The translations under genes were made by a program, and so were the position numbers. From positions 260,061 to 324,060 of the forward strand of contig MNCI01002981.1 of the NCBI GenBank assembly GCA_015680685.1: a DNA stretch of 64,000 bases, written 5' to 3'. Shown here piece by piece: positions 11,515 to 22,000 of this stretch. This DNA is from Gnetum montanum (Eukaryota > Streptophyta > Gnetopsida > Gnetales > Gnetaceae). A model generated the notes under the pieces. It made no database searches. It was not told where the DNA came from and saw only the letters and a list, made by a program, of their open reading frames with translations. Position 1 is the first letter of the stretch; every line of letters starts with the position of its first letter.

Positions 11515-12330
11515 ATTTTAACTTTATGTAGGCGTCAATATAATACTTCGCTAGAATATAAAGGTGCTACAAGTATTTTCAAGACAAAATTGAGTCTTAC
11601 CATTAGGTTAACACCTCATTGTAATCTCAAGCTTGTAATCTCTTTAAGGTAAATATAACTAATCCAACATTTTGCTAGAATATTGTAACTTGAACTTGTA
11701 ACATTCTTAATAAATATCAAACAATTTAACCAACTAAACTTGAGTTTTGCATGATTATGGGAAAAAAGTCAACAAGGCATTGCTCAAGCATATAGTTTGT
11801 GATTTTCAAATCATAGGTTCAAATTTGATAAGTATGCAGTTAAGGGGTATTCGACCAAGGGAAAAAAAGTCAAAGTACATTGATAGCTAGAATTGCTAAT
11901 CATCATCATTTGAGAATATTCTAATGGTGATGAAACAACGAGGTGTTAGTTTAGTGGTACAAGACTTGGCCTAGTAACCCTAGGTCACAAGTACTATTAC
12001 AAGTTTGATTTTACTAGGTAACACTAAGTTATAAACTTCTATAAATTCTTTAAATGTACATGTATTTCACTTATATTAATTTCCAAAGCCGCATCCCCAT
12101 CATCATTAAAAAATATAAGGAAAAAGCCCAACCAATGCAACCCTATTTTTCTTGAAATTTTTTTAAATGCGATGGGAAAGAGGCAAAGCCCCAAAAGGAC
12201 ATTGACATTGATGATGATGGGGTGGCTCATAAAAACGCGCCATGTCACGCTTTGCGATTCAATCTTTTCAAGAAAGCGCAATGTGTTTTGAAGAGCTACA
12301 CAACATAATACTTTAAACTGTTTGCCCTTT
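11515..12330. other. spacer between gypsy-1 and the ARM/ANK gene, with SINE-like copy C
   Basis: No gene seen. 11940-12090 resembles the tRNA-like repeat near 755-965: GTTAGTTTAGTGGTACAAG (A-box-like), a B-box-like segment at about 12000, and the shared tail GTACATGTATTTCA. The end of this spacer should contain the promoter of the plus-strand gene, but I cannot assign a TATA box with confidence. Confidence 0.45.
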
Positions 12331-12607
12331 TTCAACGACGACGACGGCGACGACGACGACGACCGAATTTTTATCTCCGGATTCTTCCTCCTACTTTCGC
12401 TGCCACAACAGCAACATTTTCAAACGCAGAGCATAGCAGGAACTGCGGAACGCGCGCCTTTTTGACTTCAAGTTCCAGATTGACATGCTATCAGAGTTAT
12501 TGTTTGCAGCACAACGAGCTATTTTGTAGTCCCGGACTCTCCTTTTTCCATCTCTCCAGAGCATCTCTGCATTGTTTAAGCTTATCACGTCCTCACTCTC
12601 TGCACAG
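12330..12607 (+). promoter_or_regulatory. probable 5' untranslated exon of the ARM/ANK gene, with a GAC trinucleotide run
   Basis: This less AT-rich stretch begins with a CGACGACGACGGCGACGAC run at 12336-12361 and ends in a good splice donor, CACAG/GTACGG at 12607/12608. The start codon of the gene sits at 19005, just after an acceptor (TTCTCAG/GAATC at 18999/19000), so an upstream leader exon is needed and this is the nearest plausible one. The transcription start is not determined; RNA evidence would decide. Confidence 0.45.
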
Positions 12608-13195
12608 GTACGGTTTATCGCATTTTCAATCTTTGTATGTTTTTCGATTGAGAATGAATAGTATATGTTAATTGCGAATTGCGCGCGCAACAGTCTGAAT
12701 GGCGGCTGCGGTAGTTTTAAAGAATATTTTAAACAATGTTTTCTTTGTTCTTTTTTAAGTAAAACAGATAAGATTTCGGCCTTTTTCTGCGTGCCCTGTC
12801 ACATCCGATGCGAAGCTTGTTGCCTCCCTTGTTATGTGCTAATAAGCTTTTACCTGCGTGCGAGGTATAACTTACAAAGTGTGTAAATTACACGACATGT
12901 ACACTTTCACGATACTTAACATAACCTTAGACGATTCTGCGATATTTCTTATGCAGAATAAATATAGCGAAACTAAACGGTCATCATTAGAAGGCTCAGG
13001 TATACGGTACTGGAATATTAGCGAAAACTTAAACTTCTTTTTGAGCGACTCCATTAACCAGATAAACAAGTCACACTACAAATATAGCCAAACCAAGGAA
13101 GAATATTAAAATTTTTCATACATGTACCTCAGATTGTCATAAGTTCCGCGATGATTTCAAGCGTGTACATGGCTAGTTTCTCGGAAAGAAATTAT

Positions 13196-13667
13196 TGTAA
13201 CCATTTACGGAAACTGAATGGCTTGGAACGGTTCGATAAATGTGCCTGTTACAACCGTTCCATAAAAGTTACGGCTTGTAACGGTCCCATAAATTTGACT
13301 GTTACAACGGGTTTCATAAAAGTGATTGTTACTGTAAAATTTGTAATGGTCTCATATTTGCCATTTAAACAAAAGTTTGGTAATTAACATTTTTCTAGCA
13401 TATAAAATGTTCTTGATGAGATAACAAAGGTCAAGAACAAAGGCACAAAGAAATCATGACAGTGTTATAGTTTTGGTCCCTATCACAAACGTTTAGATTC
13501 TGCATACACCATTGTTGTTGATCGTTGGTGTGATAGAAGAATTAGAACACTCGCTGTAACAAGTTTACACAAAGGTATTAATGGCTGAAGGTCAGTTTTG
13601 ATTTATTTTCGCATCTTTGATTCCTTGTGCAATTCGATTATTGTGCCATCTGGCCAATTGATGAACA
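13196..13667 (+). repeat. copia-1 5' LTR
   Basis: Starts TGTAACCATTTACGG after ATTAT and ends about ATGAACA before the degenerate primer site. It is alignable with 17722-18137 along its length. The best blocks are TCTCATATTTGCCATTTAAAC, TTTTCTAGCATATAAAATG and GTTTTGGTCCCTATCACAAA. CATATAAAATG at 13398-13408 is a candidate LTR TATA box because it is kept in both LTRs. Confidence 0.82.
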
Positions 13668-13930
13668 ATTTGAGTTATCAGACAAGGCTTTGGCTAGCAC
13701 CTTAATAATGAAATTTTCATCCATGAAGTTCATTGAAATCCATGGTGTGTGTGAGCACATCATGCAAATGAGGGATATATCGGCTTAGCTAAAAACACTT
13801 GAAGTTGAGATTTCAGAGTTTTTTCTTGTGCACTACATTTTGAACACGCTCCCATAGTAGTACAGACCCTTTAAGATTTCTTATAACACACATAGAGAAA
13901 AATGGTCAATCAATAAACTAATGACCATGT

Positions 13931-14520
13931 GTGTACAAGAAGAGGGTAGACTTGCTATGGAAGTGGGAGAGTGTGCATATGGCTACACAAGAAAAGAATA
14001 AGGGGCAAGCCAAAAATAAGTGGAGGGGCAAATTGCTTGCACAAGCTGACATTAAGAAGGAACCTAGATGCTTTTTTTGCAAGAAGAAATGGCATATAAA
14101 GAAGGATTGTCCTAAATATCAAAAATGGCTTGAAAATTAAGGTACTCAATTCTCACTTGTTTTTTTTGAATCTAATATGGTTGATGTTGGCCATAACATA
14201 GGGTGGATTGACTTCGGTTCTACAATCCATGTTACTAATTCCTTGCAGGGGATGCAAAACCTAAGAAGGCCAGTGGGAAGTGAGTTGTGCATCTATTTAG
14301 GCAATAAAATGTGCTCACATGTGGAGGCAGTTGGAACATGCAAATTAGTTTTAAGTAGTGGTTTTGTTTTAGAGCTAGAAAAGACATTTTATATTCCAAG
14401 TTTTTTAAGGAATTTAATTTTTGTTTCAAGGCTTGTATTATTGGGATTTTCGTTTATTTTTCAGACACTGTATTTAGTTTATATTATAGATTTGAACTTA
14501 TTGGAAATGGTACATTAACA
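13931..14520 (+). pseudogene. copia-1 gag zinc knuckle and protease remnant
   Basis: The gag end carries CFFCKKKWHIKKDC (about 14070-14111), a C-X2-C-X4-H-X4-C knuckle. A stop at 14138-14140 separates it from the protease part (14177-14518). There the active-site motif, usually DSGST, reads DFGSTIHVT, so the catalytic serine/glycine context is damaged. The following blocks SGFVLELEKTFYIPSFLRNLIFVSRL match the usual copia protease C-terminal blocks. Confidence 0.82.
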
Positions 14521-14621
14521 GATGGTATTTTCAAAATTATTTTACAAAATGAAACTTCTTATACTTCTATTCATGGTGGTGTTGGTGTTAAGAGATGTGT
14601 TATGAATGAATAATCCTCTCT

Positions 14622-15359
14622 ATGTTATGGCATTGTAGATTAGGACATATCTCTATTGAGAGAATAAAGAGATTAGTAGATGATGGAGTATTTAGTACCC
14701 TAGATTTTATTGACTTTGACACTTGTGTGGACTACATAAAGGGAAAGCAAACCAATATGTCCAAGAAAGGTGCCAAGAGGAGTTTAGACATATTGGAGAT
14801 CATACATATAGATATTTGTAGTCCAAAAATGGACACGTGTGGTCAAAGGTATTTCATTACTTTTATCAATGACTACTCATGATATATGTATCCCTACCTA
14901 CTTCATAATAAGAACAAAGCTTTAGATTCCGTAAAGGTGTTTAAGGTTGAAGGAGAGAAACAGTGCAGTAAGCAAATAAAGATAGTGACGTTTGATAAAG
15001 GTGGTGAATACTATGGTAGATATATTGATGATGGACAACTGCTTGGTCTGTTTCCTAAGTTTCTTCAAGCGCATGGGATTGTTGCCTAGTACACTATGCC
15101 TGGTTCTCTAGACCAGAATGGTGTGGTAGAAAGAAGAAATTGAACATTATTGGACATGGTGCGGAGTATGCTTAGTAGCTCCAAGCTTCTTAAGTCCTTG
15201 TGGACTGAAGCTCTCAAGATGGCTGTATATATATTAAATCAAGTTCCAACCAAGGCTGTGTCAAAGACACCATTTGAATTATGGAAAGTTTGGAAATTGG
15301 GTTTGCGACATATACGCTTTTGGGGATGCTTGTTTGAAATCCACAAGAAACGAAGCTAA
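14622..15359 (+). pseudogene. copia-1 integrase, broken
   Basis: The pre-integrase zinc region (LWHCRLGHISIERIKRL, then FDTCVDYIKGKQ; the second Cys of the pair is lost) leads into the core: HIDICSP (first Asp), FDKGGEY (second Asp) and, after an interrupting stop near 15089, NGVVERRN (Glu) at about 15118-15141. The block [20 protein letters not shown] then matches the copia integrase C-terminal part. The frame is stopped at 14881-14883, 15087-15089 and 15357-15359. Confidence 0.87.
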
Positions 15360-15832
15360 ACCCAAGGACCACAAGTGGGTATTTCATTGGATATGTTGAA
15401 CGATCTAAGGGATACAAATTTTATTGTCCATCACATGCTACTAGGTTTGTGGAACCAAGTAATGCTAAATTTCTTGAGAATGACTTGATTAGTAGGAGTA
15501 ATCAATCCTGGAACATTGTTCCAGAGAAAGATCATGCAAGTGCCCAACCCTTTACTTCAAGTGAAAGACTAATTATTGTAGACAACACGCCTAGGGCACA
15601 AACATGTGAGGAACAACAACCAATCATTGAAGTTCCATAGACTGTTGATCAAAAAGCAATAGATCTAGCTGCACAACAAATACCAAAACCTATTGATTGT
15701 CATGCTCCTTAGGAGAATGATGAACCAACATTAAGAAGATCTACTAGAGTAAGGCTATTAGCAATTTCTAGTGACTATATAGTGTATCTATAGGAGTCTA
15801 ACTATAACATAGGAGCCAAAAATGATCCCAAA

Positions 15833-16694
15833 ATGTTTTCACAAGCCATGAGTTGTAAGGAATCTGACTTGTTGTATGATGCCATGAAAGATGAGATGAA
15901 CTCTATGTCATCTAATGGAGTTTGGGATCTTGTCAAGTTGCTTGATGGTGTAAAAACCATTGGATGCAAATGGGTCTTCAAGACAAAGAAAGACTCATTA
16001 GGCAACATTGAAAGATATAAGGCAAGACTTCTTGTGAAAGGGTTCACTCAAAGAGAGGGAATAGATTACATGGAGACTTTTTCTCTTGTATCTAAGAAGA
16101 ACTTTCTTTGTGTGATTATGCCATTGGTTACCCATTTGATTTTGAATTACATTAAATAGATGTGAAAATGACATTCCTCAATGGTGATGTAGAGGAAGAG
16201 GTTTATATGAAACAACCTAAAGGATTTTCCTCTTGTGTGGTGAGCAATTGGTATGCAAGCTCAAGAAATCCATATATGGATTGAAATAGGTCTCACATTG
16301 ATGGTATTTAAATTTCCATGATGTCATCACTTCATTTGGTTTTGAACAGAACATAATGGATCAATATATATACTAGAAAGTTAGTGGGAACAAAATCTAT
16401 TTCCTTGTCCTATATGTGGATGATATCCTTCTTGCGACCAATCATAATGGATTTCTATATGAGGTGAAGCAATTTCTCTCTAAGAACTTCGACATGAAGG
16501 ACATGGGTGAGGCATCTTATGTCATTGGCATTAAGATCCATAGGGACAAATCTATATGTATTTTGGGACTATCACAAGAAACCTATATCAATAAAGTTTT
16601 AGGGATATGGGCGAAAGGTTGTTCACTGAGTATAGCACCCATTGTGAAGGATGACAAATTCAATTTGAACCAGTGTCTCAGGAATGATTTATAG
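15833..16694 (+). pseudogene. copia-1 reverse transcriptase, broken
   Basis: [17 protein letters not shown] and [20 protein letters not shown] open the domain, with [19 protein letters not shown] next. After a stop at about 16157 the frame moves. The catalytic YVDDILLA lies at about 16411-16434, followed by DMKDMGEASYVIGIKI. Synthesis of element cDNA would be its role; stops make this copy inactive. Confidence 0.9.
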
Positions 16695-16913
16695 AAAAGA
16701 CAAATGAGCAACATTCCATATGCTTCAACTATTATAAGCCTAATGTATGCTCAGGTCTACACAAGACCTAACATTGCATTTGCTGTGGGAATGTTGGGCA
16801 AATATTAGAGTAATCCATGCATTGACCATTGGAGGGCTACAAAAAAGGTGATGAGGTACCTTCAAGGTCCAAAAGATTACATGCTTATGTATAGATGAAT
16901 TGACAATCTGGAG

Positions 16914-17390
16914 GTGATTGGCTACTTTGATTCAAACTTTGTTGGCTGTGTTGATTCAAGGAAATCAACATCTGGTTATGTTTATATGTTGGCTAGAGGA
17001 GTTGTGTCTTGGAGGAGTGGAAAGCAAACCTTCGTTGCTACTTCCACAATGGAGGTAGAGTTTGTTTCTTGTTTTGAGGCTACTTCACATGTTGTATGGT
17101 TGAAGAATTTCATGTCGGGCCTTAGAATTATAGATTTTATATCTAGGCTATTAAGAATGTTGTGTGACAATTTAGCTGATGTCTTTATGGCTAAGAATAA
17201 TAAGAGTGGTAGTCGAAGTAAACACATCGACATGAAATACTTAGCCATAAGGGGACATGTTAAGGAAAAGAAAGTGGTCATTGAGCATATAAACACTGAA
17301 TTGATGATAGTTGATCCTTTGACAAAAAGAATGCCACCGAAGTCATTTAAGGATGATGTAGTTCAAATGGGACTTGGTTCCATGATGTAA
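16914..17390 (+). pseudogene. copia-1 RNase H
   Basis: An open frame of 158 codons with GYFDSNFVGCVDSRKSTSGYV, VSWRSGKQTFVATSTMEVEF, an IRGHVKEKKV block near the end and LADVFMAKN. The order and spacing are those of copia RNase H. The stop codon region (about 17351-17390) is duplicated in tandem just downstream. Confidence 0.88.
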
Positions 17391-17444
17391 TTTGTACGGA
17401 TGATGTAGTTCAGATGGGACTTGGTTCCATAATGTAATTTGTAC
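17351..17444 (+). repeat. 47-base tandem duplication over the end of the copia-1 frame
   Basis: Two adjacent copies, 17351-17397 and 17398-17444, each starting GGATGATGTAGTTCA and ending AATTTGTAC, differ at two positions. The duplicated piece spans the last codons and the stop of RNase H. Confidence 0.93.
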
Positions 17445-17721
17445 GTATAATTTTACAATCTTAATGAAACTTTTATTCAGTTGTGATGTTTTCTCATATT
17501 TAGTTTGCACATATAGTTATTGGAGAAAATTCACATATGACAGGACTTAGAATGAATATTGAGTTTATTCATAAAGTTTAGTTACCATATAAGAAATTAA
17601 GTTTAAGAGATAATACATTGTAATATATAAAAGATAATACTCACATTCAAAGGAACTATCGCCATGATTCATGTATCCATCTGATGGATATTAATTAAAA
17701 TATGGAGATCAAGTGGGATAA

Positions 17722-18137
17722 TGTAACCATTTATGAGAAAATGATGGTTTGTAATAGTTCCATAAAAGTGACTTTTATGAGAAAATCAACAATTTGTAAT
17801 ACTTACCACAAGAGTGGTCTCATATTTGCCATTTAAACCGAAAGTTTGGTAACTAACATTTTTCTAGCATATAAAATGTTCTTGATGGGAGAGCAAAGGC
17901 ACTAAAAGAAATCACATCAAAGCTATAGTTTTGGTCCCTATCACAAATGCTCAGAGTTTGCATACACCATTGTTGTTGAGTGTTGTGATAAAAGAATCAA
18001 AATACTTACTGCAACAAGTTCACTCAAAGACATCAATGGCTGGAAGTCAATTTCAATTTATTTTTGCATCTTTGATTCTTTGTGCAATTCAGTTATTGTG
18101 CTGTCTAGCCAATGCTTTTGCACAATTTTTTCCAACA
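17722..18137 (+). repeat. copia-1 3' LTR
   Basis: 416 bases from TGTAACCATTTATGAG to TTTTCCAACA, preceded by a purine-rich ATCAAGTGGGATA and followed by the duplication ATTAT. It is shorter than the 5' LTR because of internal indels. The TATA-like CATATAAAATG is at 17869-17879. Confidence 0.84.
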
Positions 18138-19004
18138 ATTATATGAAAAGATAGACCATTCCATAAAATGATTAGACCGGAAAAGCAAACACAAAAAATG
18201 GATTGAATGTTAAAAGTTTGTTTTTTCCCCACTACAAACGTACTAAGATCCTGATTAATTATTTATGAACCACTTGATTATTTTCTATTTCTACCAACAA
18301 TAGTTGATTATTGGAAGCTTTGTATTTTACTTTCTTTTGCGGAAACCTTCATATTGCGTTATCTTTTGTTTCTAAAGTCGTTACAGCTCTATATTATTGT
18401 GATTGTAGTGTAGTTCTTCGTTTTGTGTAGCTGGCTAATTAAGGTTTGACGATAGATTAATGTTAACTATAATCATAAGGACCTTACCGCTGATATTTAT
18501 AATGAAAAATAATGTTAGATCATATTTCTCAAAGAGGCATATAAATTCCCATACTATAATTTCAACAGGAATTAGCTATGAACGTTCAAAACTAAACATA
18601 CAAAGTAGCCATTAAGTTTTAAACATTGTTCATTTTAGGGATCCTGTAAGTTTTACTTCTGATGAGCATAGTTTATGGTATTCGGCAAGCATTGGCCTGT
18701 AATGATCATCCGGCAAAGTGAATTTGGAAGTTCCGTTTTACTTAAATATCAATGACCTATGTATATAATGATATAAAACTAAGCAACTAATTTTAATTTA
18801 TATTGATTATCACATGTGGCTATGTTGTTTTTATATATGTTTAAGGGAATAACTAGTTTTTGTGAAGGTTTATCTGCTAAAGAATATATGTTACTTTTCT
18901 TTAAAGGGAAAAACATCTGAAGGGCAATTTACCTATTAATTTATCAATCATCTTATATTTTTTTGGCAGTTTTATTTACAAATATTTTGTGATTCTCAGG
19001 AATC

Positions 19005-22000
19005 ATGCCGATGTCAGCCAAAAAAGTTTCCCAAAAATCTATTCGAAATAAGATATGCAGAGTTGAAGCGAGCATTTCTTTTTCTTCTCATTGGCCACTT
19101 GAAGATATAAATCTTGATAAACCTGCTTGTACTTCTGCAACCAGAAAGAGTTCATCTTTTCGCAATTGTAATTCTTGCAATTTAGCATATTTTGGTTGCA
19201 AATCTCCTTCCCGTTCAGCTTTTCACAATGCAGTAATAGCGAGTTTATCTGACCTGGATAGACGCATGGCTCAAAAGAACACACACTCAATTGATAAAAA
19301 TTCTAGTGTTAAGAAAAAGTATTCTGTTACACATGATGTTTCGTTGCAGTTTATGGAAGGCTTGGATGATGCTAGTAAGTTTGGAGATGTTTATACTGTG
19401 GAGAGGCTACTATATGCTCTTGCAAAGCGTCTTGATTCATTGGCGTCGGTGTCTACCATCTTGTCTGCTGGTGGGATACAAAAAGTAGCACTTGTATTAA
19501 AAACGTTTATGCATCATTCATGGCAAAATCCTTTAAAGGAGATTGTCAAGGAACCAAATGTGACTCAAACTAACAGCTCTTGTAAAGATAAAGGAACTGT
19601 TTCTGTGGGCTGCAGTAGTATAGATAGTTTCAGTAAACGACATTGTCAGAAAGAGGAGCAAGTTACTCCCTGCAAATCAAAGATGACTCTCGTGGTGTCT
19701 GCAGGGTGTTTTTTGCTTAAAAAGTTAATTGATGTAGTATTGCAATGCAAGGAACATTCAGAATCCCAAGCATTGGTTGGTGAAGTAAATGAAAAAAATT
19801 ATCACACGTGTTTAGTGGAGATGTACGTTGCATTGACAGAAGCTTTTATTGAAATTTTACAGCCATTGCAAGGTGTTCCGCCTCTGCCTCCATGGTGCTT
19901 TGATTGTTTGGCAAAGCTTATGCCTATTCTTTGGGATGCCTTTAGCAGGTGTGGTACTATTGCAGAAAAAAATTTTCAGAAAAAGGCTACCACACCCAGT
20001 GAAGCTTCTCAAGTTGATCCTGGATTCTTGATCTCTTGTAGTATTCATTTTGGCAACACTGAAAAGGCTGAAATATGTAATGTTACTAAAAATCATGATT
20101 CAGGTGATGTCACTGAAAATGAACTTGTATGCTCTTGTTCAGGCTTGGCAACTATGGCTGTTCCTAAGAAAGCTGAACAAGCCCTGAGGAGTATCCTACA
20201 GTTTCTTCATTCACAGAGCTATTTGCCAGTATCTCTTACTGTGGGTGAGTTGGTTTAATAAGGAAAAAATGTGTAATTTACAAAGAAATTGTAATGGTCC
20301 ATATATTTTGTTTGGAAGTTTAAGTTTCAATAACATCATTAGGAAATAGGTAATCTGTATCTCATCTGATATATATTGCATTAGGAAATAGGCATTGATA
20401 ATCAACAGAGCAATATGAAAGTGATAATTAAGAATGAAACTTTGGATTTTAAACGTTTATCAATGATGAAAGTGTAAAGTTCGGTAAGAATTTGTTTAAA
20501 GATGTTTGTTTTTTGTTCATTGCAGTGGCACTGCATGTTCTTTCAATCTATTTATCTGTCGTACCTTCACCGAGTCTAATGTTTGATGCGTTATCATTGA
20601 CCATCTCATCCATGAAAAAGAACTTGAGAAATGAAGAAGTTCAAATTCAGGGTTTGGTAGTAATTGATTTTGTTGCAGCTGCCTTAGATTCTGCAAAGGC
20701 CCTTCAAGCATGGGATACTGTTACTACTTGCATGGAGCATCATAAAACTAATGTTGATGTTCAGGTACTCATAAGATCTTGTCCAGCTTTTTTAACAATA
20801 ATGAGTTTGTACAAGCTAACAGTTGTAAACAAAATTAAGAACAAGAATTTCTTATTGTAATAAATTTATATGTCGATAAAAAATCTGATTTAATGAAGGG
20901 TCTAGAAAAAAACAATTTACCAAAATTTATGCATGGATATCTTATTTTATTGGGCATTACTTGTAGGACATACTTTATATTTTATTTGTGTAACAACATA
21001 TAATATATACCATTTTGATGAAAGCAGCACTTGATGATAAGAAGGAATGCAAGTGCTCTATCAGCTAGTTCTATTTTTAGTGGATGACTGTGAGTTTATT
21101 TTGCAGATATCTGGAATCATGTACATTTCTTTAGAACCAATACTAAAATGCATGCCATTGCATTCTTACCTTTCATCAATATAATAAAAAAACTGCGCTT
21201 CCACCTTTCAAATTAAACATGTGTATATATATTTTTGAGGAATTTTATATAAAATCAAAAGCTGAATCTGCAAAGTCTTAGATTAATACAGAAATTTATT
21301 AAGTGTTTTTTTTAATATTTAAAAAAAGCGTTCTTAAATGTATGCTGTTGGTATGCTATCTCAAAGTAGTTATCATAAAATTGAGAGGGTTTGATGACAA
21401 TAGATATTACCCTCAGCTCATCTGTCGGATCATACTAATGTTACCATGTTTTGTGCATGTTGAAGCGGGAAGGATGTAGAACTCTTCAAGAACTTTGTTT
21501 AGGTATTATAGTTGGTGACTTGCATAAAGCTGACGAAGACTCTGCTAGAGAAGATGGTGTATGTGCTCTTGTATCGGCAATGTCTCAGTTTCCGGAGGAT
21601 ATAAGAATTCAGTATTATGCCTGCATGACTTTGTCAAGTTTAATTCATGGTGCATGTAAAAGAAGCATTTTTGCTATGTTGACTTCTGGTGTTATTTCAG
21701 CAACTATTAGCGCAATGTCTTTATGCAAAACAAATGAAACTATACAGGTAGAAGCATGCAGAATTCTCTATACCATATGTAAGGTGACTGCAGTGGATCA
21801 CAACTATCATACTGTTGAAATGATGATTAATCCAGCTTCAAATGTCAATTCATTTGAAAATGGTGATGATTGTGATGCAACACAAAAAGGAAATTCAATG
21901 ACAAGTACAGATAAAGACCATGCATGCTATAGTGAAGAGAACAGATTGGTGTTCTTACAAGAATGGAGGGCTGCTTTCTGGGTATTTTTGGGAGCAATGA

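Larger units (their letters stand above)
13196..18137 (+). mobile_element. copia-1: complete, decayed Ty1/copia LTR retrotransposon
   Basis: Direct repeats at 13196-13667 and 17722-18137 (TGTAACCATTTA...AACA) flank gag, protease, integrase, RT and RNase H remnants in copia order on the plus strand. The element is bounded by the 5-base duplication ATTAT at 13191-13195 and 18138-18142. A degenerate initiator-Met primer site (TGAGTTATCAGA, about 13671-13682; usual TGGTATCAGAGC) follows the 5' LTR, and a polypurine-like ATCAAGTGGGATA precedes the 3' LTR. Several stops and LTR divergence show an old, inactive copy. It lies in the sense direction in the putative leader intron of the ARM/ANK gene. 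Confidence 0.9.
12608..18999 (+). other. putative leader intron of the ARM/ANK gene (contains copia-1)
   Basis: Bounded by GTACGG at 12608 and a TTCTCAG acceptor ending 18999, 6.4 kb. Most of it is the copia-1 element (13196-18137). The parts outside it, 12608-13190 and 18143-18999, are AT-rich with no coding signal. The intron assignment is inferred from splice motifs only. Confidence 0.45.

Noticed and set aside
11163-11652. Long open frames on both strands rich in Val/Thr/Ile (11163-11510 minus, 11218-11652 plus)
   Set aside because: They translate the LTR minisatellite; a repeat unit whose length keeps the frame open gives this in any direction. No initiation context or domain.
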